A DNA stretch of 64,000 nt from Methylomonas aurea. GTDB taxonomy: Bacteria > Pseudomonadota > Gammaproteobacteria > Methylococcales > Methylomonadaceae. The notes beneath the pieces were generated by a model that saw only the letters and a program-made list of their open reading frames with translations, had not been told where the DNA came from and did no database searches. Shown here piece after piece: positions 19,688 to 28,457 of this stretch. The position numbers were made by a program, and so were the translations under genes. Every line of letters begins with the position of its first letter. Within the stretch, counting starts at the first letter, position 1. The DNA is taken from NCBI RefSeq assembly GCF_024505045.1, contig NZ_JANIBM010000026.1:1-64000 (forward strand), given 5' to 3'.

Positions 19688-19714
19688 GTTCGGGCTGAGC
19701 CTGTCGAAGCCTGA
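19688..19714 (+). repeat. REP-like hairpin, left half (5' exon of the group II intron)
   Basis: CGTTCGGGCTGAGCCTGTCG with the following AAGCCTGA is complementary to CTTTCGACAAGCTCAGCACC found directly beyond the intron (21647-21668). Joining the two exons restores a long hairpin of the common TTCGACAAGCTCAG family of intergenic repeats. The intron therefore interrupts the hairpin near its loop. Confidence 0.65.
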
Positions 19715-21636
19715 GTGCGCCTGCGAAGGCGCGTAAACAGCACGGTGAAAGTCCGTGTCGGAGAAAGCCATGACTCCGTAATCAAAAGTAACTGCGTCAC
19801 CGCGAGGTGGGGTGGAGAGCAACTGGCGATGAACGACCAGTCCGTAGGAGACGAACCCGATTCGGCGGGATGTGGCGGCGAGCCTGCTTGGGTATGGCGA
19901 AGCCCGAAAATCGACCTTGACGTTGCGATGGCGGCTAAAACGATCAAGGAGCGCATCAAGTGGTTGGGGATGGAATGGTCGGAAGTTTACGCGAGATAAG
20001 CAGGGAGACCTGTCGGAGGGAGAGAACACCGGCAGGAGTCAGAGCCTTCGTAGTACTGTAAAGCGATGAAGTTGTCCAAGGTCAGCCCGATCTGGGAAAC
20101 CGGGTCATTAGAACCGAGGCGCGGCCTCCTGAACCTAAACACAATGACATCGCCGGAAAAGCGCGGGACAACACAACCCGCGTCGAGGGAAGGGAGGTAG
20201 GAAAGTTGATGCGAGAAAGACAGACAACGTACCGAGAGGAGTCACCGAGTGTCGGAAGCGACTAAACAAGCGACAGAGACCCAAGGACCGCAAAAGTCGT
20301 GGGTGGAAACGGCTGTCTGGACGGAACGCATGTTGGCGGCACTGGCAAACGGTGTCAAAGGCGGCAAATGGTTCAGTTTGTACGACAAAGTTTACCGGCC
20401 TGAGGTATTGATGGCGGCCTGGCAACGGGTAAAGCGCAACCGGGGAGCGGCGGGCGTCGATCGAGTCAGTATCGATCGCTTCGACGCACAGGCGGCGCAG
20501 TGCTTGGAGGAGCTGCATCAAACCCTGAAAACGGGGCAATACCGACCGCAAGCGGTCAAACGGATCGAAATCCCGAAAGGCGACGGTAAAACGCGCCCGC
20601 TGGGCATTCCGACGGTCAAGGACCGAGTGGTACAAGCGGCGCTGAAAAGCGTCATCGAACCGATCTTCGAACGGCAATTTCTGGATACGAGCTATGGATT
20701 CCGGCCTGGGCGCGGATGCAAAGACGAGCTCAGAGTGGTGGATCAAGGTCTGAAAGAGGGCTATTGCTGGGTAGTTGATGCCGACATACAAGGCTACTTC
20801 GACAACATTGCGCATGAAAGGCTGATGAAACGGGTCGAAGCATCGATAAGCGACGGCAACGTTCTGACGTTGATCCGGCAATTTCTCGAACAAGACATTC
20901 TGCTGGAAGCGAGACGCTGGACGCCGATGAAAGGTACGCCCCAAGGAGCGGTGCTCAGTCCGCTGTTGGCGAACCTTTATCTGCATCCTTTGGACGAGAA
21001 GCTGACGGGGGAAGGTTTTCGGCTGGTACGCTACGCCGACGACTTCGTGATTCTCTGTCAAAGTCGGGAAGAGGCCGAACGCGCGTTGGAAAGTGTCCGC
21101 GTCTGGATGGCCGAAAACGACTTGAACTTGCATCCTGACAAGACGCACATTGGCGACTGTCGGGAACCGGGCCAGGGGTTCGAATTCCTGGGCTACCGAT
21201 TCGAAGCGGGGCGGCGGACGGTCAGACGTAAAAGTCTGAACAAGGTAAGGGATGCGATTCGGTTGCGAACCCGGCGGACGTCCGGCGAGTCGATTGAGCG
21301 GACGATACAGAAGCTCAATCCGGTACTGAAAGGCTGGTTCGGCTATTTCAAGCACGCGCACAAATACACCTTCAACACCTTGGATGCCTTTGTGAGGCGG
21401 CGACTGCGCGCGATCCTGCTGAAACAGAACAAGAAGCAGGGCTGCGCCAATAGCAAAAGCGCGTCGTTTCGTTGGAAGAATGCCTACTTTGCCGAGCGCG
21501 GGCTTTTCTCGTTACACGAAGCCTACGTGATGGCTAGCCAATCCCGATGAGGAAACAACTGACTGGAGAGCCGTGTGCGGGAGAACCGCCTGCACGGTTC
21601 GGAGGGAGGGGAGGCTTTGGTCTTTCCTACCCCTAT
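19715..21636 (+). mobile_element. Group II intron (full length, with maturase ORF)
   Basis: The 5' end GTGCGCCTGCG fits the GTGYG consensus and is followed by the usual AGCACGGTGAAAGTCCGTG segment of domain I. A 34-base domain V lies at 21568-21601 (GAGCCGTGTGCGG, GAGA loop, then the complementary arm with a two-base bulge), followed by domain VI and a 3' end CCTACCCCTAT at 21636. The encoded RT/maturase lies in domain IV. The intron has the same strand as the surrounding genes, is in a noncoding hairpin and should not affect neighbouring proteins. The boundaries are set by consensus and by restoration of the REP hairpin; a shift of a few bases is possible. Confidence 0.85.
20249..21550 (+). 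CDS. ltrA: Group II intron reverse transcriptase/maturase (no HNH domain)
   Basis: GTG start at 20249 with GAGAGGAG upstream. The 433-residue protein has RT blocks in order: FLDTSYGFRPGRG (~150), VDADIQGYFDNI (~177), GTPQGAVLSPLLANLYL (~230) and RYADDFVIL (~260, with the catalytic YADD), then GFEFLGYRF and a maturase domain with LKGWFGYFKH (~360). It stops soon after the maturase region, without the DNA-binding/HNH endonuclease extension of LtrA-like proteins, so retrohoming would rely on replication-associated priming. All RT catalytic residues are intact, so the intron may be active. Confidence 0.95.
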   Translation: MSEATKQATETQGPQKSWVETAVWTERMLAALANGVKGGKWFSLYDKVYRPEVLMAAWQRVKRNRGAAGVDRVSIDRFDAQAAQCLEELHQTLKTGQYRPQAVKRIEIPKGDGKTRPLGIPTVKDRVVQAALKSVIEPIFERQFLDTSYGFRPGRGCKDELRVVDQGLKEGYCWVVDADIQGYFDNIAHERLMKRVEASISDGNVLTLIRQFLEQDILLEARRWTPMKGTPQGAVLSPLLANLYLHPLDEKLTGEGFRLVRYADDFVILCQSREEAERALESVRVWMAENDLNLHPDKTHIGDCREPGQGFEFLGYRFEAGRRTVRRKSLNKVRDAIRLRTRRTSGESIERTIQKLNPVLKGWFGYFKHAHKYTFNTLDAFVRRRLRAILLKQNKKQGCANSKSASFRWKNAYFAERGLFSLHEAYVMASQSR

Positions 21637-21690
21637 GGTGGAGTGCCTTTCGACAAGCTCAGCACCCTCAAGGGCGTAAAGGCGAACGGT
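21637..21690 (+). repeat. REP-like hairpin, right half (3' exon of the group II intron)
   Basis: Contains CTTTCGACAAGCTCAGCACC and then GGGCG...GGCGAACGG, which pair with the CGTTCGGGCTGAGCCTGTCG arm left of the intron. The element lies about 70 bases upstream of the rhodanese-like gene. Confidence 0.6.
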
Positions 21691-21759
21691 ATTAAGGGCC
21701 TGGTTAATCGTTATATTGGAAAGCGTTATCAAACAATTGTGAGATTCGAGCCATATTCA

Positions 21760-22674
21760 ATGCGAATAGTGAAAGTACGGCTACGGCTGTTTTGGTTAAT
21801 TACATCTTTGTTAGCCCTACCGGCTTTTGTGGCCGCGAGCTCGTATCATGCGACCCACGCAACTTCGGAATCCTGTTCCGAAATTGAAGTGCGTCCGCAG
21901 AGCTTAGAAAAGTTCGGATTGCCGGCCTTGGAGGATTTGGACCAAGGCCGTTTTAAGCCGGGAACCGTCAGGCTGGAAAATCCGGCTTTTGTTAGTGCCG
22001 AGCAAGTCAAAAGTTTGCCGGCATCGGCCGATTTGCTCTGGGTGGATATTCGCGAAGACAAACCAGACGCAGGTGCGACGATACCTAATAGTATCCATAT
22101 TCCCGCCAGAGATTTAGCGGGTAAGATGTTTTTGCGGAATAAGGCGCTGCTGCTGTTCGACAACGGCTTTGCCGCGGCCCGCAACCTGGATTTGCTCGGG
22201 CAATTGCAAGCGGCGGGCTTTAATAACGTCCGGGTGTTGGCTGGCGGCTTGAACGCATGGCGCCATGCGGGCGGGGTTGTGAGCGGCGATTCGTTAATCC
22301 ATGCCACGCTGGACCAGGTCAGCCCGGCGCAGTTCTATGCCGAGCGCGAATTCAGCGACATCAAACTCCTGGATTTTTCCCGGCAGGCGCCGGATAAAAA
22401 ATCCGATGACGATTTGCGCCGCGTGTTGCGGCAAGCCGTTGCCGGGCCGGGAGAACGCCAAGTTGCGGCAGCGCGGGTTTTACTGATGACCGATGCCGGC
22501 CTCGACTACGATCGGTTCCGCCGAATTGCCGATAAAGCAGGGCTACCCCCGCTGTATTTTCTGCAAGGCGGCAAACAAGGCTATCGGACCTATTTGCAAC
22601 GGCAATTGGCCGTGTGGAATCGGCCAGCCGAAAAACAGGGAAAAATTGTTACATGCGGTAGAAGGCGGCGATGA
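21760..22674 (+). CDS. Exported rhodanese-like protein lacking the catalytic cysteine
   Basis: A longer frame starts inside the intron, but ATG 21760 gives a clean signal peptide (WLITSLLALPAFVAASS), so it is preferred. The 304-residue product contains a rhodanese fold at residues ~80-190: LLWVDIREDKPDAGATIPNSIHIPA, then KALLLFDNGFAAARNLDLLGQLQAAGFNNVRVLAGGLNAWRHAGG. Where active rhodaneses have a C-x-x-G loop, this protein has DNGFAA, so it should be catalytically dead and perhaps a binding domain. A second, weaker rhodanese-like region follows (KLLDFSRQAPDKK...PPLYFLQGGKQGYRTYL). The stop overlaps the start of the transglutaminase-like gene by four bases, implying translational coupling. 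Confidence 0.75.
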   Translation: MRIVKVRLRLFWLITSLLALPAFVAASSYHATHATSESCSEIEVRPQSLEKFGLPALEDLDQGRFKPGTVRLENPAFVSAEQVKSLPASADLLWVDIREDKPDAGATIPNSIHIPARDLAGKMFLRNKALLLFDNGFAAARNLDLLGQLQAAGFNNVRVLAGGLNAWRHAGGVVSGDSLIHATLDQVSPAQFYAEREFSDIKLLDFSRQAPDKKSDDDLRRVLRQAVAGPGERQVAAARVLLMTDAGLDYDRFRRIADKAGLPPLYFLQGGKQGYRTYLQRQLAVWNRPAEKQGKIVTCGRRRR

Positions 22675-23549
22675 ATCATAGAAAGCGTTTGTTAGCGGCG
22701 TTTGCCGCTTTGGTGTTGTCGGGTGCGGTTTGGTATGGCTGGCAGTGGGTAACGGCGCCGCAATACGATAGCAGTAAAACGGTGAGTTACAGTTTTGTGT
22801 TGCGAAATGCCTCGAATCGGGTTTTGGAGCATGCCGAGTTTCGCACGTATCTGCCGGTCAGGCAGACCGCGGCACAAGCCTGCTGCGAACGGGTGGAGGT
22901 GTCGCAGCCTTACACATTGGAAAGCGATGATTTGGGTAATCAGGTGTTGCGTTTTGGCTTCGATCGTATGCCGCCTTACGGGGTGAAATTGATCCGGGTT
23001 ACCGCGCAATTACGGATGAATTCCCAGCCGAATAAGTTTTGGAGATTTTTACCGGATCGGTATTTACAACCTGAGCCGTTGATCGAAAGCGATCACCCGG
23101 CCGTCCAAGCGGCCGCCGCCAACCTGTTGGCTGGCGAACCGGCGCAAACGTTGCGTGGCATCTATGACTGGGTGGTGAATAACGTGCGCGACATAGGTTA
23201 CGTTCGGGACGAGCGGGGGGCTCTGTATGCTTTGCAGCAACGCCAGGGCGACTGTACCGAGAACGCCTATTTATTTACCGCGTTGGCAAGAGCCAATTCG
23301 GTGCCGGCTCGTGCGGTGGCCGGCTATGTGCTGGATGACAACGGCTTATTGCGGGCTGCGGCTTACCACGAGTGGGCCGAATTCGATGACGGCGGCATTT
23401 GGCGAATCGCCGATCCGCAAAAACGCAATTACGATGACCGCTACAGTAGTTATGTGGGGATGCGGTTGGTCGATAACCGACCGGATGCGACTTTCAAATT
23501 CTCCCGTTATCAATTTAACGGCGAGGGTTTGGAAGTGGATATGGAATAG
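22671..23549 (+). CDS. Membrane-anchored or exported transglutaminase-like cysteine protein
   Basis: 292 residues with an N-terminal hydrophobic segment (LLAAFAALVLSGAVWYGWQWV). Residues ~185-255 hold the transglutaminase-core triad: Cys in RQGDCTENAYLFTALARA, His in AAYHEWAEF and Asp in WRIADPQKRNY. The spacing matches bacterial transglutaminase-like proteins, which may be proteases, amide hydrolases or cross-linkers. Upstream lies a beta-rich domain (residues ~40-140). Four-base overlap with the rhodanese-like gene and position between secreted beta-rich proteins suggest that it processes or cross-links the surface proteins of this locus, which is inference. Confidence 0.8.
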   Translation: MNHRKRLLAAFAALVLSGAVWYGWQWVTAPQYDSSKTVSYSFVLRNASNRVLEHAEFRTYLPVRQTAAQACCERVEVSQPYTLESDDLGNQVLRFGFDRMPPYGVKLIRVTAQLRMNSQPNKFWRFLPDRYLQPEPLIESDHPAVQAAAANLLAGEPAQTLRGIYDWVVNNVRDIGYVRDERGALYALQQRQGDCTENAYLFTALARANSVPARAVAGYVLDDNGLLRAAAYHEWAEFDDGGIWRIADPQKRNYDDRYSSYVGMRLVDNRPDATFKFSRYQFNGEGLEVDME

Positions 23550-23599
23550 ATGTTTGTCTGCCCCGTTCGCCTGCTTTGAACCGAGAAGGAATACCTGAG

Positions 23600-25771
23600 A
23601 TGAGTCGCACCGCTAACCTAGAGAACTATCGAGCCGTGTTCTGGATATTTGGGCTGTTTTGGTTGGCAGTTTCAGGCGTCGCGGCGGCCGAGGACACGTT
23701 TTGCGCCAAAGTAAGTATCGAAATCAAACAGGAATTAACGCTGGAACGCCAGGCTTTCGATGCGCACATGCGGATCAACAACGGCGCCCAAGGTTTCCCG
23801 GTAGAAAACGTGCGGGTGGATGTTAAATTTGCCGATGAAGACGGCAATCCGGTAATCGGCAGTTTTGACCCGGATAACACCCAAGCCAAGTTTTTTATCC
23901 GTCAAGACAGTTTGAGCGGTATCGAAAATGTGACCGGGACCGGCGTGGTCGCGCCGGCATCGTCCGCCGATATCCATTGGTTGATCATTCCGGCCCCCGG
24001 TGCCGCCGGACAACTGGCGGGCGGCAAGTTGTATTTTGTCGGTGCCACCTTGCAATACACGCTGAACGGCGAAGCCAAAACCACCGAAATTACGCCTGAT
24101 TTTATCTACGTCAAACCGATGCCGCAGTTGACATTGGATTACTTTTTACCTTCCGACGTGTTTGGTGACGATGCCTTCACCCCCAGTATCGAACCGCCGG
24201 AGCCGTTTACCTTGGGCGTCCGTGTCAGCAACAAAGGCCGGAGCATGGCGCCGGCCTTGAAAATCAATTCCGCGCAGCCGCGCATCGTCGAGAACGAGCT
24301 AGGTTTGTTGATAAATTTTCGCATCAATGGCGGCTTTGTTAACGATGCGGCGGTTGCGCCCAGTTTATTGCTGGATTTCGGCGACATTGCCGCGAATTCG
24401 GCCAAGATGGGTCGCTGGCAAATGGAGACGACGTTGTCCGGCAAATTCATCGAATTTACGGCTGACTATTCGCATGCCGACGAATTGGGAGGCGAGTTGA
24501 CCTCGTTGATGACGGCGGTCAATACCCATCAACTTCTGCGCGACGTGCTTGTCGATTTGCCGGGGCGCGATGCAATCAAGGATTTTCTGGCGAGCGACGG
24601 TAGCACTTTGCGAGTCTATGAATCGAATGGTGTCGATACCCAGGTGACTGATCAATCGGCATTTGCCAGTATTGCTGTCAGCGGACAGCAGGGCGGCTCG
24701 GCCAGTTACCAGTTGAATCTGCCGGTAACGGCCGGGTTCTTTTACGCGCGGATTCCGGATCCCCAGGCCGGCAAGAAAGACGTGACGCGTTTACTGCGGG
24801 CGGATGGCAAGGCTTTAAACAAGGCCAACGTGTGGCTCTCCAAAACCCGCGCTGCTAACCACGGCTGGAATTACTTCATCAACGTGTTCGACCAAAATGG
24901 TGGTGGACACTATAGTTTGACGATGGATGATTTCCCGGTGGCACCGCATGCGCCGGTATTGCAATTTATTGCGGATAAAACGGTCAGCGAAGGCAAATCG
25001 GTGGGCTTTATCGTTGAGGCAAGCGATGCTGACGGTACGGTGCCGGTTTTGACGGTGGCGCAATTGCCCGCCGGTGCTGTGTTCGCGGATCGCCGCGACG
25101 GAGTCGGTTTATTTAGTTGGACGCCAAACCATGATCAGGCAGGTGTGTATTACATTACCTTTACCGCATCGGACGGCGCGCTGAAAGCGCAGCGTACGGC
25201 CAAAATTACTGTTATTGACGCGCCGGTGGCAACTGCCAATTACGAGGTGTCTTTTGAAGCTGGATTCAACATTTTTACTTATCCGGTACAAGTGGCCGCT
25301 CAACATCAAACCTGTCTCGGGTTGTTGAACAGTTTGGGCGATGCAACGGTGGTGGCAAATATCAGCCGCTTCAATACAGCCAGCCAGAAGGTCGAGCAAT
25401 GCAGTTACGCGAGTGCTGGCGACTTTGCCATCAAGGCCGGTGACGCATTGGCGATACAGATGTTGCAACAGAAAACCTTGCAGTTCGACGGCGAAAAAAC
25501 CTGTCCGGTGTGGTTTGTCAATCCCGGGCCCAATTACGTCGGACATCCTCTGGCGCCAGCAGGTTTTAGCTGTTACGACGTGGCTAATTTAACCAAGTCC
25601 AAAGTCAGTTTGACGCAATCGTTTAATAAATCGAATGGTCGCTTTGAAAGCTGCGGATGGGATAGCCAGGCGAATCAGCCCATCGGTGTCGATTTTCCAA
25701 TTGGTGTAACAGACGGTCTGATCGTCAATGCAATCAAGCAGGAAATAATCACTTTGCCGGGTTGCGAATGA
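23600..25771 (+). CDS. Secreted Ig-like-domain protein of unknown function
   Basis: ATG 23600 is preferred over the in-frame TTG 23576 because GAGAAGGA lies upstream and the signal peptide (AVFWIFGLFWLAVSGVAAAE) then has normal length. The ~723-residue product begins with a beta-rich domain describing ordered strands (NVRVDVKFADEDGNPV), and has a putative Ig/cadherin-like module at ~470-545 (FIADKTVSEGKSVGFIVEAS...GLFSWTPNHDQAGVYYITF). A C-terminal domain of ~180 residues starting GFNIFTYPVQV contains five or more cysteines in conserved-looking positions (CLGLLNSLG, CSYA, CPVWFVNP, CYDV, ESCGW, LPGC), probably disulfide-linked. It is the last gene of the surface locus, 50 bases after the transglutaminase-like gene. 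No catalytic motif is seen. Confidence 0.7.
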   Translation: MSRTANLENYRAVFWIFGLFWLAVSGVAAAEDTFCAKVSIEIKQELTLERQAFDAHMRINNGAQGFPVENVRVDVKFADEDGNPVIGSFDPDNTQAKFFIRQDSLSGIENVTGTGVVAPASSADIHWLIIPAPGAAGQLAGGKLYFVGATLQYTLNGEAKTTEITPDFIYVKPMPQLTLDYFLPSDVFGDDAFTPSIEPPEPFTLGVRVSNKGRSMAPALKINSAQPRIVENELGLLINFRINGGFVNDAAVAPSLLLDFGDIAANSAKMGRWQMETTLSGKFIEFTADYSHADELGGELTSLMTAVNTHQLLRDVLVDLPGRDAIKDFLASDGSTLRVYESNGVDTQVTDQSAFASIAVSGQQGGSASYQLNLPVTAGFFYARIPDPQAGKKDVTRLLRADGKALNKANVWLSKTRAANHGWNYFINVFDQNGGGHYSLTMDDFPVAPHAPVLQFIADKTVSEGKSVGFIVEASDADGTVPVLTVAQLPAGAVFADRRDGVGLFSWTPNHDQAGVYYITFTASDGALKAQRTAKITVIDAPVATANYEVSFEAGFNIFTYPVQVAAQHQTCLGLLNSLGDATVVANISRFNTASQKVEQCSYASAGDFAIKAGDALAIQMLQQKTLQFDGEKTCPVWFVNPGPNYVGHPLAPAGFSCYDVANLTKSKVSLTQSFNKSNGRFESCGWDSQANQPIGVDFPIGVTDGLIVNAIKQEIITLPGCE

Positions 25772-26378
25772 TCGTTTAAGGATTGAGCGGTTGGTGTGTG
25801 CTTAAAGAAGTTGGATGGGTATATTTCGCCGCTCACAAACACGTCTTTTTTCATTGCAAAGACCAAATTCTCCTGACTAGCGGTTGGTACCTCATCCGCT
25901 AGATTGCTTACCGTAAATTGAACAATTGCGAATAAATCCTTTCGGCCGATTGGATTGGGCCGTCAAAGGCTGCTTTGTAGACTTCTAGCCTGTAGAAACC
26001 GATTTTGGTTTGTAGTGGTCAACTTTGGAAAAGCGCGACCGGCAGCTAGGGTGGGTTGGACACAGTGGCGACTGCCCGCAAACAGAAATCGAAATTTAAT
26101 GACAGCTTTCAGGCGATGTGTGTGAAGAGTGGGCGGTCGCCTGTCACCCAAAAGAGCCTGTCGCGTTTCTCCATAGCGGTCAGTCAGCCAAATCCAGATA
26201 TTGCGACGGTAAATCTAAAAAGCCGCCGTTGGCGACACCAAACTATCGGCCAAAGGACTAAACCGCTACGCGGTAGGGAGTCTGTGTAGCCAAGCCAGAG
26301 GATAATCGGCAGCATATCCTGTGTTTTTCCTATCCAAGCGACGAGGCAATCCGCCTTGTACAGGATAGGAGTCGTGTC
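25772..26378. other. Intergenic region upstream of the IS91-type element; no gene seen
   Basis: About 600 bases without a supportable gene. A small hairpin CTAGCGG...CCGCTAG lies at 25877-25902 and could end transcription of the surface locus, although no T-tract follows. The last ~90 bases contain CCTATCC...GGATAGG in front of the recombinase start and probably form the left end region of the IS91-type element. Confidence 0.45.
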
Positions 26379-27254
26379 ATGACCTCGACAGATAAACCCG
26401 TCAGCCCCTTGCGTCAACGCATGATCGACGATATGCGGATGCGCAAACTGTCACCCAAAACCCAAGCCAGTTATATTCGCGTTGTGAAGCGATTTGCGAG
26501 GTTTCTGGGGCGTTCGCCGGATACCGCGAGTGCCGAAGATTTACGCCGTTATCAGTTGTACTTGGTCGATTCCGGCATTTCGGCGATTTCCCTAAATGCC
26601 AATCTCACGGGATTGAAGTTTCTATTCGACAACACGCTAGATCATCCAGAGTTAATGGCCAAGATGCATGCAGTGCATGAGCCACGTAAATTGCCGGTGG
26701 TCTTGAGTCGCGAAGAGGTGGCTCGCTTGCTCGCCGCCGCCGATAATCTCAAACATCAAACGGCCTTATCGGTGGCGTACGGCGCCGGCTTACGGGCCAG
26801 CGAGGTGGTGGCATTGAAGGTCAGCGACGTCGATAGCCAGCGCATGACTTTACGCGTCGAACAGGGTAAAGGCCGCAAGGATCGCTATGCGATGTTGTCA
26901 CCGGTGTTACTGGAGCGTTTGCGCGCCTGGTGGAAGTTCGCGCACGCCCAAGGCAAAATGTTGCCAGGCGGTTGGCTGTTTCCGGGCCTGGACCCTATCG
27001 ACCCGCTCAGCACCCGTCAACTCACCCGCGCTGTCCATGCCGCCGCCGAGGCCGCGGGGATAGACAAGCGGGTATCGATGCATACGCTGCGGCATAGCTT
27101 TGCGACTCACTTGCTGGAGCAGAAGGTCGATATTCGCGTCATCCAGGTATTGCTCGGCCACAAGAAACTGGAGACCACGGCATTGTATGCGCAGGTGGCC
27201 ACCGATATTCTGCGGGAGGTCGTCAGTCCGATCGAGACTTTGCCGTTAATGTAG
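26379..27254 (+). CDS. Tyrosine recombinase/integrase of the IS91-type element
   Basis: 291 residues. The SAM-like N-terminal core-binding domain (LSPKTQASYIRVVKRFARFLG, ~25-105) is followed by the catalytic domain with Arg in YGAGLRASEVVALK (~143), Lys in QGKGRKDR, the HTLRHSFATHLLE box (H-x-x-R, ~233) and GHKKLETTALYAQV with the nucleophilic Tyr (~268). All catalytic residues are present. The stop is 12 bases before the transposase start. In IS91 relatives this gene's contribution to transposition is not well understood. Confidence 0.9.
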   Translation: MTSTDKPVSPLRQRMIDDMRMRKLSPKTQASYIRVVKRFARFLGRSPDTASAEDLRRYQLYLVDSGISAISLNANLTGLKFLFDNTLDHPELMAKMHAVHEPRKLPVVLSREEVARLLAAADNLKHQTALSVAYGAGLRASEVVALKVSDVDSQRMTLRVEQGKGRKDRYAMLSPVLLERLRAWWKFAHAQGKMLPGGWLFPGLDPIDPLSTRQLTRAVHAAAEAAGIDKRVSMHTLRHSFATHLLEQKVDIRVIQVLLGHKKLETTALYAQVATDILREVVSPIETLPLM

Positions 27255-27266
27255 TCGAGCACGCCC

Positions 27267-28457
27267 ATGAGGCGGCTTGCGCTTGAGGTCGCGGATATTT
27301 TCCGCGCCCACGGTCCCGCTTGGCGACAAGCTCAGCAGGCTCACTTAAGTCTGGGCCAGCTGAAAGTCATGTCCGCCATTGAACAGTGCCGCACCGCGAC
27401 ATTGGGTGGGCATGTGTTGTGCTGTCCGGCTTGCCAGCATCAAGACATCGCCTACAACTCCTGCCGTAACCGGCATTGCCCGAAGTGCCAGACCAGCGCG
27501 GCCAAACGCTGGCTCGACGCCCGGCAGGCCGATCTGCTGCCGGTCGAGTATTACCATGTGGTATTTACGGTGCCGGCACCGATCAGCGCCATCGCCTATT
27601 ACAATAAAACCATCCTCTATGGCTTGTTGTTCGAGATCGCGGCGGAAATCTTACGCACCATTGCCGCCGATCCGAAACATCTGGGCGCACAGATCGGCGC
27701 CACCCTGGTGCTGCATACTTGGGGATCAGCCTTAACCCATCATCCGCACGTGCATGGCATTGTCCCTGGTGGTGGCTTGTCACTGGACGGTGAACGCTGG
27801 GTCAGCTGCAAGCGCGGCTTCTTTTTATCGGTAAGAGTGCTGTCTCGACTGTTTCGACGCCGATTTCTGGAAGCACTGAGCCAAGCACATGCGGCAGGAC
27901 AATTGCAGTTCTTCGGTGAATACGCCCATCTAACGGACGTGGCGGCCTTTGCCGACTGGCTCGCACCGCTGCGAAAATGCGAATGGGTGGTTTATGCCAA
28001 ACGTCCGTTTGCAGGCCCCGAAGCGGTATTGGCTTATCTATCACGCTATACCCATCGTGTGGCCATTGCCAATTCACGACTGCTCGCGATGGATGAACGT
28101 GGCGTTACCTTTCGTTGGAAAGACTATCGGGCCAAAGGTAGGACGCGGCAGAAAACCATGACCCTCAGTCCGGACGAGTTTATCCGGCGATTTTTGCTGC
28201 ATGTCCTGCCCAGCGGTTTTCACCGCATTCGCCATGTGGGCTTGCTGGCCAATGGCGGGCGGAGAGATCATCTAGCCAGAGCCCGTGAGTTGCTGCAGGT
28301 GGTACCAGAACCCACGGAAACGAAAGCGGACGCACTGGAAAGAACACCCCCGCCAACCTTCGTCTGTCCGGATTGCGGGGCGGCCATGATGATCATCGAA
28401 ATCTTGGCGCGCAAACCGTTGATTCGGGCGCCACCGCCACAGGGTCCTGTGCCATGA
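27267..28457 (+). CDS. IS91-family HUH rolling-circle transposase
   Basis: 396 residues. An N-terminal zinc-binding region, CCPACQHQDIAYNSCRNRHCPKCQ (given here as C-x2-C...C-x4-C-x2-C), is followed by the HUH motif in LTHHPHVHGIVPGGG (~155) and the catalytic tyrosine region AYLSRYTHRVAIANSRL (~275). A second zinc-like CPDCG motif is near the C-terminus. The protein nicks single-stranded DNA and drives rolling-circle transposition. It lacks obvious damage. Confidence 0.92.
   Translation: MRRLALEVADIFRAHGPAWRQAQQAHLSLGQLKVMSAIEQCRTATLGGHVLCCPACQHQDIAYNSCRNRHCPKCQTSAAKRWLDARQADLLPVEYYHVVFTVPAPISAIAYYNKTILYGLLFEIAAEILRTIAADPKHLGAQIGATLVLHTWGSALTHHPHVHGIVPGGGLSLDGERWVSCKRGFFLSVRVLSRLFRRRFLEALSQAHAAGQLQFFGEYAHLTDVAAFADWLAPLRKCEWVVYAKRPFAGPEAVLAYLSRYTHRVAIANSRLLAMDERGVTFRWKDYRAKGRTRQKTMTLSPDEFIRRFLLHVLPSGFHRIRHVGLLANGGRRDHLARARELLQVVPEPTETKADALERTPPPTFVCPDCGAAMMIIEILARKPLIRAPPPQGPVP

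Larger units (their letters stand above)
26379..28457 (+). mobile_element. IS91-type rolling-circle insertion element with accessory tyrosine recombinase (coding span; ends not defined)
   Basis: A tyrosine recombinase and an IS91-family HUH transposase lie 12 bases apart on the same strand, the known two-gene layout of one IS91 subgroup. IS91 elements lack inverted repeats and target duplications, so the ends cannot be read directly; the hairpin-forming repeat at 28749-28815 is a candidate for the ori-end region. Both genes look intact. Confidence 0.75.

Noticed and set aside
21547-21759. Upstream extension of the rhodanese-like frame into the intron 3' end
   Set aside because: Would run through domain V/VI of the intron; ATG 21760 gives a proper signal peptide.
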